Shown: positions 1-8,574, numbered from the stretch's first letter. The stretch: 64,000 nt of DNA from Aldehydirespirator sp965221185 (GCA_965221185.1 OZ244866.1:2170001-2234000); one strand, 5' to 3'. Notes: generated by a model from the sequence alone, not told the origin. Numbers and translations: made by a program.

Positions 1-2
1 CG

Positions 3-479
3 GAGACAATCATTGACGGTTCCGGCTACGCGCGGATCGAGGGACGGATCGGCTCGCAGTCCGGGGGACTCGTCAGCATCAGACTTGAGACGCGCCGAGT
101 CGAACTGGAGGGTCACCGGGTCGCAGGCACTGCTGTGCCACTTCCTCAGTACGGACTCGCCATGATCGACACCGCTGCTGAGAAGTCCGGGATAACAGGG
201 GCCATTGCTCAGGCGCTCGCGGCCCGGCCGATAGGCAGAAACCGCGTGCGCACGCCAACTGGCTTGATTGATCGGCCCGTCTACGCGATTACCGTCACTG
301 TCGGCTCGGACCTGCCAGTGCCGGCGGATCCGATCGACTTGGACGTCATCGAGGTTGACATAGAGGGGGCGGTCATGCTGATCGGGCGGGACGTGCTGAG
401 CCGGGGTGAACTGGTCTGGTACGGCCCCGACGCCCGGTTCGAGTTGGTGCTGCCCGGAGGAGGCGGTGAGTTCCGTTGA
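3..479 (+). CDS. Retropepsin-like aspartic protease family protein, 5' end missing
   Basis: The frame is open from the window edge (first full codon at 3) to TGA at 477-479, so the N-terminus lies outside; a GTG at 135 is the first start codon inside the window but need not be used. The C-terminal 114 residues show an AMIDTAA segment followed about 70 residues later by MLIGRDVL and a short W-Y-G-P/F-E-L-V-L strand. That spacing resembles single-domain bacterial retropepsins (DTG...hydrophobic-IG.DVL). The canonical DTG reads DTA here, so proteolytic activity is doubtful. No partner gene is visible because the next gene starts 180 bp downstream. Family assignment is tentative. Confidence 0.45.
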   Translation, partial: ETIIDGSGYARIEGRIGSQSGGLVSIRLETRRVELEGHRVAGTAVPLPQYGLAMIDTAAEKSGITGAIAQALAARPIGRNRVRTPTGLIDRPVYAITVTVGSDLPVPADPIDLDVIEVDIEGAVMLIGRDVLSRGELVWYGPDARFELVLPGGGGEFR

Positions 480-489
480 CCGTCTTGCC

Positions 490-598
490 AGCGCAACGCT
501 CGCGCCAGCGAAGGGGCAACCGATACTCGATGCTCCGCTCCCCCATCGGGGACGCGGTGAAAGCGCAACGCTCGCGCCAGCGAAGGGGCAACCGATAC
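490..598. repeat. Two 37-bp direct repeats, 35 bp apart
   Basis: Positions 490-526 and 562-598 are identical over 37 bp, beginning AGCGCAACGCTCGCGCCAGC and ending GGGGCAACCGATAC. They lie between the protease-like gene and the LLM oxidoreductase gene. The 35-bp piece between them is unique. There is no further copy nearby, so this is not a CRISPR array; it resembles a duplicated intergenic element. Confidence 0.8.
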
Positions 599-658
599 GG
601 TGCCTTCCGCAGCTAGCCAACGGCGCTGAGATTCATCCACCGCAGGAGAGCCAGAGAT

Positions 659-1690
659 ATGAAGCTGGGACTGAACACGGGTTACTGGTCGGCGGGGCCT
701 CCCGCCGGGGTGACCGAGCAGATCGCTGCCGCGGAGCGGGTCGGGTTCGACTCGATCTGGACCGCGGAGGCCTACGGGTCGGACTGCCTCACCCCGTTGG
801 CCTGGTGGGGGGCGGCCACTGAGAGGGTCCGCCTCGGCACGTCCATCACCCAGATGTCGGCCCGCACTCCGGCGGCCACCGCCATGGCCGCCATGACCCT
901 CGACCACCTCTCCGGCGGTCGCTTCGTGCTCGGTGTCGGCGCATCCGGACCCCAGGTCGTGGAGGGCTGGTACGGGCGGCCCTACTCCCGGCCGCTGGCC
1001 CGCACCCGCGAGTACGTGGACATCGTGCGCCAGGTAGTTTCCCGGGGCGGGCCCGTCGCCTACGACGGCGAGTTCTACCGGCTGCCCTACGACGGAGACG
1101 GCAGCACCGGTCTGGGCAAGGCCCTCAAGAGCACCGTGCACCCGCTGCGACGCGACATCCCGATCTTCCTGGGCGCGGAGGGGCCCAAGAACGTGGCCCT
1201 CGCGGCCGAGATCTGCGACGGCTGGCTGGCCTGGCTGTTCTCGCCCCGCCACGACGCCATGTACCGCGGCTTCCTGGCCGAGGGCTTCGGCCGCCCCGGC
1301 GCCCGGCGCGGCCTCGACGACTTCGAGGTGGCGGCTTCGACCATCCTGGTGCCCGGAGACGACGTCGACGCCTGCGCCGACTTCGTGCGGCCCATCATCT
1401 CGCTGTATGTGGGCGGCATGGGAGCCAAGGGGGCCAACTTCCATAGGGCCGTGTTCGACCGGATGGGCTACGAGGCCCAGTGCGACACCATCCAGGACCT
1501 GTACCTGGCCGGGGACAAGGCCGCGGCCACCGCGGCGGTGACCACCGAGATGTGCGAGGAGATCGCGCTGATAGGGCCATGGTCCAAGATCGCCGAAGAC
1601 CTGGAGGCTTGGCGGTCATCGGTTGTGACGACGCTGCTGATCAGCGGCGACCCGGCCACCCTGGAGCGTTTCGCCGAACTGGCCCGCTGA
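659..1690 (+). CDS. LLM-class F420-dependent oxidoreductase
   Basis: 343-residue luciferase-like monooxygenase (bacterial luciferase/F420 reductase TIM barrel). The N-terminus (MKLGLNTGYW, then AAERVGFDSIW) and the GGRFVLGVGASGPQVVEGWYG block are typical of actinobacterial F420-dependent members; the IPIFLGAEGPKN and AAEICDGWL blocks follow in the usual order. The ATG at 659 is preceded by a good ribosome-binding site (GGAGAG, about 645-650). Such enzymes use reduced F420 or FMN to reduce or oxidise diverse substrates; the substrate cannot be read from sequence. It is a monocistronic gene convergent with the IMPDH-family gene downstream, with 32 bp between the two stops. Confidence 0.88.
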   Translation: MKLGLNTGYWSAGPPAGVTEQIAAAERVGFDSIWTAEAYGSDCLTPLAWWGAATERVRLGTSITQMSARTPAATAMAAMTLDHLSGGRFVLGVGASGPQVVEGWYGRPYSRPLARTREYVDIVRQVVSRGGPVAYDGEFYRLPYDGDGSTGLGKALKSTVHPLRRDIPIFLGAEGPKNVALAAEICDGWLAWLFSPRHDAMYRGFLAEGFGRPGARRGLDDFEVAASTILVPGDDVDACADFVRPIISLYVGGMGAKGANFHRAVFDRMGYEAQCDTIQDLYLAGDKAAATAAVTTEMCEEIALIGPWSKIAEDLEAWRSSVVTTLLISGDPATLERFAELAR

Positions 1691-1722
1691 ACGGCCGGAA
1701 CTGGCAGGGCCTTGGGGGCTAG

Positions 1723-2784
1723 CTAGCGGGAGCCGAGGGTGGCGTGGGGCAGGCTCTCGATCACGCCCTGGGGGGTCACCGCCATGAACTCGGCCAGTTC
1801 TGAGAACTCCGCGAGCGTGGTGGCATTGGTGTAGCTCATGGCACTGCGCAGGCCGGCCATCAGTTGCAGCACCAGCTTGGAGACCTCCCCCTTGTAGGGC
1901 ACGGTGCCCTCGACGCCCTCGGGGGCCCGGTACGACAGGTACTCCTCGTCGAGGTCCTCGCCAGCTCGGTCGGCTCGGGCCTGGACCGCTTCGAAGCTGG
2001 CCATACCCCGGATGCGCTTCTGCAGCCCCTTGGGGCCCTGCTCCACCTCGCCGGGGCTCTCCTTGGTGCCAGCCAGCATGCTGCCGACCATTACCGTGGA
2101 CGCACCCGCAGCCAGGGCCTTGGCGATATCGCCGGAGCTGCGGATGCCCCCGTCGGCTATGACCGGCAAACCAACCGGGGCCACGTCGGCTATGGCGGTG
2201 AGCTGGGGCACGCCGACCCCGGCCACGGTACGGGTCGTGCAGACCCCGCCCGGGCCGACACCCACCTTCACCGCGTCGGCCCCGGCGTCGGCCAGATCGG
2301 CGGCGCCCTCGAACGTGGCGACGTTGCCGGCCACGACGTCGATGTCGGCGAAATTGTCCTTCAGGGCGCGCACCCCGTCGATGGCGTGGTCCGAGTGGCC
2401 GTGGGCGATGTCCAGCACCAGCGCGTCGGCGCCGGCGGCCACCAGGGCCTTGGCCCGCTCGAGCATGTCTCGGTCCGTGCCCACCGCGGCCCCAACAACC
2501 AGATTGGCGTCAGCCTCCTTGACCATGTCGATCTGAGCGGCCTGGGCGTCGATGGGCATGAACCGGTGCACGATTCCGATCCCGCCGAGCCGGGCCATGG
2601 CCGCGGCCATCTCATGCTCACAGACCGTGTCCATGTTGGCGGCCACGACCGGGATACCCAGCTCGATACGACGCGACAGCCGCGTGCAGACCGACACGTC
2701 CTGGCGGGACCTGATCGAGGACCGCCTGGGGACGATCAGCACGTCATCGAAGGTGAGCCCAGTGCGGATCTGTCCCAATCCCAT
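1723..2784 (-). CDS. IMP dehydrogenase / GMP reductase family protein, CBS-less
   Basis: 353-residue TIM-barrel purine enzyme. TFDDVLIVP at residues 11-19, AANMDTV at 48-54 and the catalytic loop GVGPGGVCTTR around Cys182 identify the family. A flap/C-terminal region with EGTVPYKG and LRSAMSY follows. The two CBS domains that normally interrupt IMPDH are absent, so the length fits GMP reductase or a minimal IMPDH. The EGTVPYKG...GLRSAMSY region looks more IMPDH-like. It could be the second actinobacterial GuaB paralogue; I cannot settle IMP oxidation versus GMP reduction from sequence. Purine nucleotide interconversion, cytoplasmic. Confidence 0.85.
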   Translation of the reverse strand: MGLGQIRTGLTFDDVLIVPRRSSIRSRQDVSVCTRLSRRIELGIPVVAANMDTVCEHEMAAAMARLGGIGIVHRFMPIDAQAAQIDMVKEADANLVVGAAVGTDRDMLERAKALVAAGADALVLDIAHGHSDHAIDGVRALKDNFADIDVVAGNVATFEGAADLADAGADAVKVGVGPGGVCTTRTVAGVGVPQLTAIADVAPVGLPVIADGGIRSSGDIAKALAAGASTVMVGSMLAGTKESPGEVEQGPKGLQKRIRGMASFEAVQARADRAGEDLDEEYLSYRAPEGVEGTVPYKGEVSKLVLQLMAGLRSAMSYTNATTLAEFSELAEFMAVTPQGVIESLPHATLGSR

Positions 2785-2860
2785 GACGTCGCCAACCTAC
2801 AGGACGCGAACAGGACGGGCCGGCAGGGTGCGACCTAGGCGGGGGCGGGGCGCGGCCGTC

Positions 2861-3151
2861 TTAGTCGACCGAGATCTGGGCCATCAGGCTGGCCCGCTGC
2901 TCATCGAAGGTCTCAAGGTCGAGCTGGCCATCGTCGTAGCGGCGGTGCAGATCCTCCACCTTGGTCATGATTTCGTCGTTGCTCAGCGTCTGAGGGAGCG
3001 GCGGCGGGGGGGCGTCGTCGTCCTCCTGACGGCCGTGCTCCAGTTCGAACAGCTCGCCCCGGCCGAGGCGCTTCTGGCGCTTGGCCTCGGCCCGAGCCTT
3101 CTTGGCCATGTCGCGCTGTCGTTTGGCGAAGCTGGATCGTCCGGTTGCCAT
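2861..3151 (-). CDS. Small basic protein with SHOCT-like C-terminus
   Basis: 96-residue protein read from ATG at 3151, with GGAGG in the sequence just upstream on this strand; a longer frame to 3208 exists but lacks a site. Residues 1-30 are very rich in Lys and Arg (SFAKRQRDMAKKARAEAKRQ), the middle holds an acidic/proline stretch (DDDAPPPPLP), and the last 35 residues (VEDLHRRYDDGQLDLETFDEQ) resemble the short SHOCT oligomerisation module. Function unknown. A nucleic-acid- or membrane-associated role is only a guess from the basic N-terminus. It lies 76 bp upstream of the IMPDH-family gene in the same direction. Confidence 0.6.
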   Translation of the reverse strand: MATGRSSFAKRQRDMAKKARAEAKRQKRLGRGELFELEHGRQEDDDAPPPPLPQTLSNDEIMTKVEDLHRRYDDGQLDLETFDEQRASLMAQISVD

Positions 3152-3323
3152 TGAGATCAGCCTCCGTAGACCGCTTGGCGCCCCATGAGAGACGAGGGGC
3201 CACCGCACGAGGGTAACGAGTGAGCGGTGAATTCCATCCCTGACCAGGCGACACGGCCGTCACTACCATGCTGGCAGCGGCCGCGGCGCGCCCCGACCGG
3301 CGGCGCTCACGGCCCCGAGCCCA

Positions 3324-4541
3324 ATGACCGACACCGCCGCCGACATCTACTCGCCGAACGTCTATGTGGACGGACCGCCGCACGAGGCCTTCTCCCGCCT
3401 GCGCCGCGAGCGGCCCGTGTGCTGGCAGGACGTGCCGGGCCAGGCCGGCTACTGGGCGGTGCTGCGCCACGCCGACGTGGTGCATGTGGCCCGCCATCCC
3501 GAGCTGTTCTCGGCCTCGCAGGGAGGGGTGGTGATCGAGGATCTCGAACCGGCCAGCCTCGAAGCCATGCGCGACATGCTCCTGGCCATGGACCCGCCCC
3601 GCCACACCGCCTACCGCAAGCCGGTCGCGCCAGAGTTCAAGGCCAGAGTGATCGGCCGCATGGAGGAGCGCATCCGGGCCATGACCGCCGGCATCCTGGA
3701 CCCGATCCACTCTCGGGTCGCCGCAGGGGCAGGCGTCGAAGTGGAGTTCGTCCACGAGGCGTGCGCCCATCTGCCCAGCGCGGTGGTGGGCGAATTGCTG
3801 GGTCTTCCCCGTGAGGACTGGGCCACGATCCATGCGCTGGCCGAGCGCAACTCCGGCGGTCAGGACCCCGACATAGCCGACCAGTCGGAGCGGGGCTCCT
3901 CCAGCATCGAGATGGCCATGTACGCGATGGGCTTCGCCGCCCGCCGGCGGGACATGCCGCCACAGGAGGACCTGACCGACGTGCTGCTCGGCAGTCGCTT
4001 CGACGGCCGTCTGATGACCGACGTCGACTTCGGGCGCTTCTTCGTGCAGCTGGTCACCGCAGGCAACGACACCACCCGCACCATGCTGTCCAGCGGGCTG
4101 CTGGCTCTGCTGCAGCACCCCGAGCAGATGGAGGCGGTTCGCCGGCGGCCGGAGGCGATACCGGGCATGGTCGAGGAGGTGCTGCGCTGGGCCAACCCGC
4201 TGCACTACTTCCGGCGCACCGCCGTGGCCGACACCGAGATCGGGGGCCACGCGATCGCGGCGGGCGACAAGGTGGCGATGGTCTACACCTCGGCCAACCG
4301 CGACGAGTCGGTGTTCGACGACCCCCAGTCTTTCGACATCACCCGCAGCCCCAACCCGCACCTGTCGTTCGGGATCGGCGCCCACTTCTGTCTGGGAGTG
4401 CACCTGGCCCGGCTCGAGGGCCGGGTGTTCTTCGAGGAGCTGCTGGCCCGATTCGGACGCATCGAGCTCGCAGGCGAGCCGAGACGCCAGCGCTCCAACC
4501 TGAACAACGCGCTGAAGTCGCTGCCCGTCTGCCTTGGCTAG
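3324..4541 (+). CDS. Cytochrome P450
   Basis: 405-residue soluble bacterial P450. The I-helix oxygen-binding motif AGNDTTR is near residue 247, the K-helix ExxR (EEVLRW) near 284-288, and the haem loop FGIGAHFCLG places the thiolate Cys at 356. C-helix DPPRHTAYR is also present. Full length for a class I actinobacterial P450, which would need a separate ferredoxin and reductase; none is adjacent. Start ATG 3324 has no clear Shine-Dalgarno sequence. Substrate is unknown; the neighbouring SDR (convergent) could act on related alcohols but that is only proximity. It ends 64 bp from the SDR stop, with a deleted copy of the dispersed repeat between. Confidence 0.95.
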   Translation: MTDTAADIYSPNVYVDGPPHEAFSRLRRERPVCWQDVPGQAGYWAVLRHADVVHVARHPELFSASQGGVVIEDLEPASLEAMRDMLLAMDPPRHTAYRKPVAPEFKARVIGRMEERIRAMTAGILDPIHSRVAAGAGVEVEFVHEACAHLPSAVVGELLGLPREDWATIHALAERNSGGQDPDIADQSERGSSSIEMAMYAMGFAARRRDMPPQEDLTDVLLGSRFDGRLMTDVDFGRFFVQLVTAGNDTTRTMLSSGLLALLQHPEQMEAVRRRPEAIPGMVEEVLRWANPLHYFRRTAVADTEIGGHAIAAGDKVAMVYTSANRDESVFDDPQSFDITRSPNPHLSFGIGAHFCLGVHLARLEGRVFFEELLARFGRIELAGEPRRQRSNLNNALKSLPVCLG

Positions 4542-4562
4542 AAGGGGGAGTGGGTACTCGTC

Positions 4563-4604
4563 TCCCGCTCTTGTTCGCTGCGCTCACGGGCCGATCGGCC
4601 TCTG
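4563..4604. repeat. Dispersed intergenic repeat, internally deleted copy
   Basis: The left end (TCCCGCTCTTGTTCGCTGCG onward) matches the copies at 8661 and 59776 for about 31 bp, then jumps directly to the right-end sequence TCGGCCTCT. It sits between the convergent P450 and SDR genes, so it looks like an internal deletion derivative of the roughly 100-bp element. Confidence 0.75.
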
Positions 4605-4605
4605 G

Positions 4606-5403
4606 TCAGTCGGCGCAGGCGAGGCCGCCGCCCACGGGCACGGTGGCGCCGGTCAGGTATGACCCGGCCCGCGACGCCAGGTACACGGCCGCGCCGGCCA
4701 GATCGTCGGGCTCGCCGATGCGGCCCAGCGGCACCTGGGCCGCCAGCGCGCCCCGGGACCGGGGATCGTCGAGGATGAACGCCATCATCTTGGAGTCGAA
4801 CGGGCCGGGCGCGATGGCGTTGACGGTGATGTGCTCGCGAGCCAGTCTCTTGGCCAGGTGGCGGGTGAGGTGGATGATCCCGCCCTTGGACGCCGAGTAC
4901 GAGTAGGTCTCCAGGTCGGGCACCTTCATCCCGTCCACGGAGGCGACGTTGATCACCCGGGCCGGGTCGTCGGGGCGGGCTGCGGCCCGCAGCAGTCCGA
5001 GCAGCTTCTGGGTGAGGAAGAACGGGCCGCCCAGGTTGATGTCTATGACCTTTCTCCAGCCGTCCACCGGATACTCGTCGATCTCCGCACCCCAGCTGGC
5101 CCCCGCGTTGTTGACGAGGACGTCGAGCGCCTCCCATCTCTCGGCCACGGCGGCGGCCAGCGCCTCGCAGCCCTCCGGGGTGGACAGGTCGGCCGGTATC
5201 GCCTCGCACGGGCCCCGGGCCGCGAGCTGGCCGGCCGCGGCCGTTACCTGCTCCACCTTGCGGGCCGAGATGATCACCCGGCAGCCCGCGTCGAGAAGCC
5301 CGCCGGCGATCATGTATCCGAGGCCGCGACTGCCGCCGGTCACGACGGCCGACTTGCCGTCGAGCCCAAATAGCTCAGTCAAGCGGTCGATGTTCATCGG
5401 CAT
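4606..5403 (-). CDS. SDR family NAD(P)-dependent oxidoreductase
   Basis: 265-residue classical short-chain dehydrogenase. Cofactor motif VTGGSRGLGYMIAG near residues 21-34, NNAGASWG, catalytic Ser in VINVASVDG and YSYSASKGG carrying Tyr-x-x-x-Lys are all present; the C-terminus ends TGATVPVGGGLACAD as in FabG-like oxidoreductases. Start chosen at ATG 5403 (MPMNIDRL) because GAAGGA precedes it; the open frame runs further upstream only through the dispersed repeat. Converts an unknown alcohol/ketone pair. The insertion between the active-site Tyr and the end is normal; nothing looks broken. Confidence 0.9.
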   Translation of the reverse strand: MPMNIDRLTELFGLDGKSAVVTGGSRGLGYMIAGGLLDAGCRVIISARKVEQVTAAAGQLAARGPCEAIPADLSTPEGCEALAAAVAERWEALDVLVNNAGASWGAEIDEYPVDGWRKVIDINLGGPFFLTQKLLGLLRAAARPDDPARVINVASVDGMKVPDLETYSYSASKGGIIHLTRHLAKRLAREHITVNAIAPGPFDSKMMAFILDDPRSRGALAAQVPLGRIGEPDDLAGAAVYLASRAGSYLTGATVPVGGGLACAD

Positions 5404-5497
5404 GGTCGGATCCTTCGGTGATGGGCTCGCGTTCGCGGCTGAGGCGCCATCTTTGTTGGCTAAAGACTGCCACGCATTGTCGCGACCCTGCAGAACT

Positions 5498-5703
5498 AAG
5501 AGGCGAGCGGATAGGCGGCTATTCGTGAGGATTCTGGCGAGGCGCTCAGCGAGGCCGTGGCCCAAGCGGCCCGTGAGTGGCCCTATGCCAAGCTCGCCTC
5601 AAATCTGCATGGGTATTGCTCCTATATGACGGGTTTCTCTAATTGGTGGGCCGTGACCCGAGCGGCCCGTGAGTGCAGGTGAGGGCAGCGAACAAGAGCG
5701 GGA
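5498..5703. repeat. Two inverted-orientation copies of the dispersed repeat in a divergent intergenic region
   Basis: On the minus strand, 5578-5498 matches the element from CTCACGGGCC through GGCCACGGCCTCGCT to the right end (CGCCTATCCGCTC), lacking the left 20 bp. A second minus-strand copy, 5703-5648, carries the left end (TCCCGCTCTTGTTCGCTGC) with a short insertion, then the ACTCACGGGCCGCTCGGG core, and stops before the right half. The two lie in the 361-bp gap between the divergent SDR and GDPD genes, which otherwise holds only the likely promoters. Confidence 0.75.
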
Positions 5704-5764
5704 AACATGACGCTGCACCGCGAGGCGTCATCACCTACCCGAGCATGTTCTAAGGTCAGTGACG

Positions 5765-7057
5765 ATGTTGGCCGCTGGCGGCTGGACCGAGACCAAGCAG
5801 CGCCAATCGCGGCGAGGGATTCTCCTCGGCGGGCTGCTGGCCGCTGCCGGGCTTGTGATCGCTGGGTGCGGGGACTCCGGCAGCGACGAAGCGCCGTCGG
5901 AGGGTGCAGCGACCTCGACCACCGCCGCGGCGACGACTTCCAGCGCGGCCCCGACCACAAGTGCAGCGACCACGACCGCCCCAGCCGCCACGACCACGGC
6001 ACCGCCGACCACAAGCCCAGCGACCACGACCGCCCCAGCCGCCACGACCGCCCCAACGACCACGGCACCGCCGACCACCACGACAGCGCCGCCGCCTACT
6101 ACGACAGCGCCGCCGACCACCACGACCACCGTTCTGCCCCGGCCTGAGGCCTCCACGGTCGAGGGTCTGATCGCGCTTGACCGGCCACTGGTGATCGCCC
6201 ACGCGGGTGGAGACCAGGACTACCCCCACTCCACCATCTACGCGTACACCCAGTCCGCCCTCACCGGTGCCGACATCCTCGAACTGGACGTGCAGCTCAC
6301 CGCCGACGGCGTGCTGATCGTCCAGCACGACGACACCGTCGACCGCACCACCGAGGCCTCGGGTCCGGTGGCCGATCTGACCCTGACCGAGATACAGGCC
6401 CTCGACAACGCCCACTGGTTCGTGGCCGGGCTGTGGGGCGACCAGACCCGGCCCGCCTCGGAGTACGTGTTCCGGGGCGTGCGCACCGGAGCAGTCGACC
6501 CGCCGCCCGGCTTCGAGGCCGACGACTTCCGGGTGGCGACCTTCCGGGAGGTGGCCGAGCGCTTCCCCCACCACGTCCTCGACGTGGAGATCAAGCTCCA
6601 GCAGGGCGCCGACGGCGAAGAGGATCCCCTCACCGGCATTGCCGCGGCGGAGGTGCTCGCGGCCGAGATCGCTGAGCTGGGCCGGGAGGAGTCGGTGATC
6701 GTGGCCGCCTTCAGCGACGAGGTACTGGCTGCCTTCAGCCGTCTTGCCCCTTCAGTGGCGACCACCCCCGGCGAGGCGGCCCTGCTCGGCTGGTTCCTGG
6801 CGGGAGAGTCCCTGGACCCGCGCCACGCCGTTGTGCAGGTGCCCTTCACCTACGCGGGAATCGAGGTGGTGACGCCCGACACGGTCGACAGGGTGCACAG
6901 CGAGGGCCTCGAGGTGTGGGTGTGGCTCAGCGGCACCAGCGCGGTGGAGACCCGCGAGTTCTATTCCGGCCTGCTCGCGCTCGGAGTGGACGGGGTGATC
7001 GCGGGCCGCCCCGCAGAGGCCCGGGCCGCTCTGGCCGAACTCGGGGGCGACGGCTAG
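5765..7057 (+). CDS. Lipoprotein glycerophosphodiester phosphodiesterase
   Basis: 430-residue exported lipoprotein. The N-terminus has an RR pair, a hydrophobic core and a VIAGC lipobox, with the lipidated Cys near residue 35. A low-complexity Thr/Ala/Pro linker of about 80 residues follows, then a GDPD barrel: VIAHAGGD, ELDVQLTADG and VQHDDTVDRTT supply the metal and catalytic His/Glu/Asp residues, and EIKLQQ and VWVWLSG follow in order. It should hydrolyse glycerophosphodiesters to glycerol-3-phosphate outside the membrane. ATG 5765 is chosen because TAAGGT lies 8 nt upstream (possible leaderless start); GTG 5759 is an alternative. Stops overlap convergently with rlmB at CTAG. Confidence 0.88.
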   Translation: MLAAGGWTETKQRQSRRGILLGGLLAAAGLVIAGCGDSGSDEAPSEGAATSTTAAATTSSAAPTTSAATTTAPAATTTAPPTTSPATTTAPAATTAPTTTAPPTTTTAPPPTTTAPPTTTTTVLPRPEASTVEGLIALDRPLVIAHAGGDQDYPHSTIYAYTQSALTGADILELDVQLTADGVLIVQHDDTVDRTTEASGPVADLTLTEIQALDNAHWFVAGLWGDQTRPASEYVFRGVRTGAVDPPPGFEADDFRVATFREVAERFPHHVLDVEIKLQQGADGEEDPLTGIAAAEVLAAEIAELGREESVIVAAFSDEVLAAFSRLAPSVATTPGEAALLGWFLAGESLDPRHAVVQVPFTYAGIEVVTPDTVDRVHSEGLEVWVWLSGTSAVETREFYSGLLALGVDGVIAGRPAEARAALAELGGDG

Positions 7058-7950
7058 CGGCGGCGGGCCATCTCGAAGCAGGCCACCGCGGCGGCGGCGG
7101 CCACATTGAGCGATCCCAGCGTCCCTTGCAGCGGGATCGACGCCACCACGTCGCAGCGCTGGGCGACGAGCCTCGACAGGCCCTTTCCCTCGGAGCCGAG
7201 CACCAGGGCCACTGCCTCTCCCGCAAGCTCAAGCTCGTGGAGGGGGCGGGGGCCGGCCGCGTCGAGTCCGACCGTCCACACGTGGTGGCTACTGAGAGTC
7301 CGCAGGGCAGACGGAATGCCTGGCACGACCGCGAACTTCAGATGCTCCACCGCGCCGGCGGCCGCCTTGGTCACCGTGGGTGTGATCCGCGCCGAGCGAT
7401 GGCGAGGCAGCACGACCCCGGTCACGCCGGCGCACTCGGCGGTGCGCAGGATGGCACCGAAGTTGCCGGGGTCGGTGATGCCGTCGAGGGCCAGCAGGAA
7501 CGGTGCACCAATTGGCCGGGCATCTTGACCGCCAGCACCGGCTGACGGCGCCGCGATCAGATCCGCGAGGGTTGCTTCGGAAAGCGGATCGGCCAGCGCG
7601 ACCACCCCTTGCGGTGCCTCGGTACGCGCCGTGGCGTCCAGTTCGGAGCGGCTCACTTCGCGGATCGCGGCCCGCTGCTCACGGGCCAGCTCCAGGATGT
7701 GCTCCACGATCGGGGCCGGGTCCAGTCCCCGGGCCAGCATCACCGTGCGGGTCCTCCGCCGGCCAGCCAGCAGCAGTTCCCGCACCGCTTGGCGGCCCTC
7801 TACCTGCTCCCCGCCCAGGCCGCCTCGACCTCGTTGCGGGGACTTGGCGGCACGGGGTCGAGTACCCGGCCTGCCAGGACGCGAACGCGGCTTCGGCCCC
7901 GGGCCCGGGCGGCGCGACCGGTTAGGACGGCTCACCGGAACAGCTCCCAT
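7054..7950 (-). CDS. rlmB: 23S rRNA 2'-O-ribose methyltransferase, TrmH/RlmB family
   Basis: 298-residue SPOUT methyltransferase. After a basic, Pro/Arg-rich leader of about 50 residues comes the substrate-binding domain (VEGRQAVRELL), then the trefoil-knot SAM domain with LALDGITDPGNFGAILRTAE, GVVLPRHRSA, LVLGSEGKGL and IPLQGTLGSLNVAAAAAV, which are motifs 1-3 of the family. The expected role is methylation of a guanosine ribose in 23S rRNA. The leader is longer and more basic than usual, common in actinobacteria. The gene's stop overlaps the stop of the convergent GDPD gene by 4 bp. Whether it targets G2251 (RlmB) or another site is inferred by family only. Confidence 0.9.
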   Translation of the reverse strand: MGAVPVSRPNRSRRPGPGPKPRSRPGRPGTRPRAAKSPQRGRGGLGGEQVEGRQAVRELLLAGRRRTRTVMLARGLDPAPIVEHILELAREQRAAIREVSRSELDATARTEAPQGVVALADPLSEATLADLIAAPSAGAGGQDARPIGAPFLLALDGITDPGNFGAILRTAECAGVTGVVLPRHRSARITPTVTKAAAGAVEHLKFAVVPGIPSALRTLSSHHVWTVGLDAAGPRPLHELELAGEAVALVLGSEGKGLSRLVAQRCDVVASIPLQGTLGSLNVAAAAAVACFEMARRR

Positions 7951-8049
7951 CCGCTACGACCGCTCACCGGAACAGGTCCCATCCGCTACGACCGCTCACC
8001 GGCACAGGTCCCATCCACTACGACCGCTCACCGGCACAACTCCAATCCA

Positions 8050-8574
8050 TCACGACGGCTCACCGGCAGCGGCTTGATCCGGGTGTTCGCTCCGACGAGC
8101 GACCAGAGCAACCGCCCACGCGGCCACGCCCTCGCCCCGGCCGAGGGCACCCACGCCTTCGCTGCGCCGGGCGGTGACGTTGACGGGCGCGCCGGCCGCT
8201 TCGCCGAGGCCGTCCTGCATGGCGTCGCGGTGGGGGGCGATCCTGGGCGCGTCGACCACGACACTGCACGACACGTTGACGGGATCCCATCCGGCGTCGC
8301 GAACCGCATCGGCGGCGAGGCACAACAGTTCGAGGCTGTCGGCGCCGGCCCAGACCGGGTCGGTGTCGCTGAAGAGTTGCCCGATGTCGCCGAGTCCCGC
8401 AGCCGCCAGGAGCGCCTCGATGCAGGCGTGGGCGACGACGTCGGCGTCGGAATGTCCGTGAAGACCGCGCTCGCCCTCGAACCGCACTCCACCGAGAACC
8501 AGCGACCGGTCAGGATCGTCGCTGTAGCGGTGGATGTCGAACCCCTGCCCTACGCGCATCCCGTGATCAGCCAC
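8050..8574 (-). CDS. ispF: 2-C-methyl-D-erythritol 2,4-cyclodiphosphate synthase
   Basis: 174-residue IspF. GQGFDIHRY supplies metal-binding Asp/His, GHSDADVVAHA the second His, and GDIGQLFSDTDP plus the C-terminal NVTARRSEGVGALGRGEGV complete the signature. GTG 8574 is chosen because AGGAGG lies 7 nt upstream; ATG 8559 is the alternative. It cyclises CDP-ME-2-phosphate to MEcPP in the non-mevalonate isoprenoid pathway. It follows ispD on the same strand, but a full copy of the dispersed repeat occupies the 160-bp spacer, so co-transcription is not certain. Confidence 0.95.
   Translation of the reverse strand: MADHGMRVGQGFDIHRYSDDPDRSLVLGGVRFEGERGLHGHSDADVVAHACIEALLAAAGLGDIGQLFSDTDPVWAGADSLELLCLAADAVRDAGWDPVNVSCSVVVDAPRIAPHRDAMQDGLGEAAGAPVNVTARRSEGVGALGRGEGVAAWAVALVARRSEHPDQAAAGEPS

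Noticed and set aside
490..598. Possible mini-CRISPR array
   Set aside because: Only two repeats with one spacer-like gap, no leader, no cas gene, and no other copies in the window.
5404..5764. Possible riboswitch in the long SDR/GDPD gap
   Set aside because: The sequence is explained by two copies of the dispersed repeat; no known aptamer pattern was seen.
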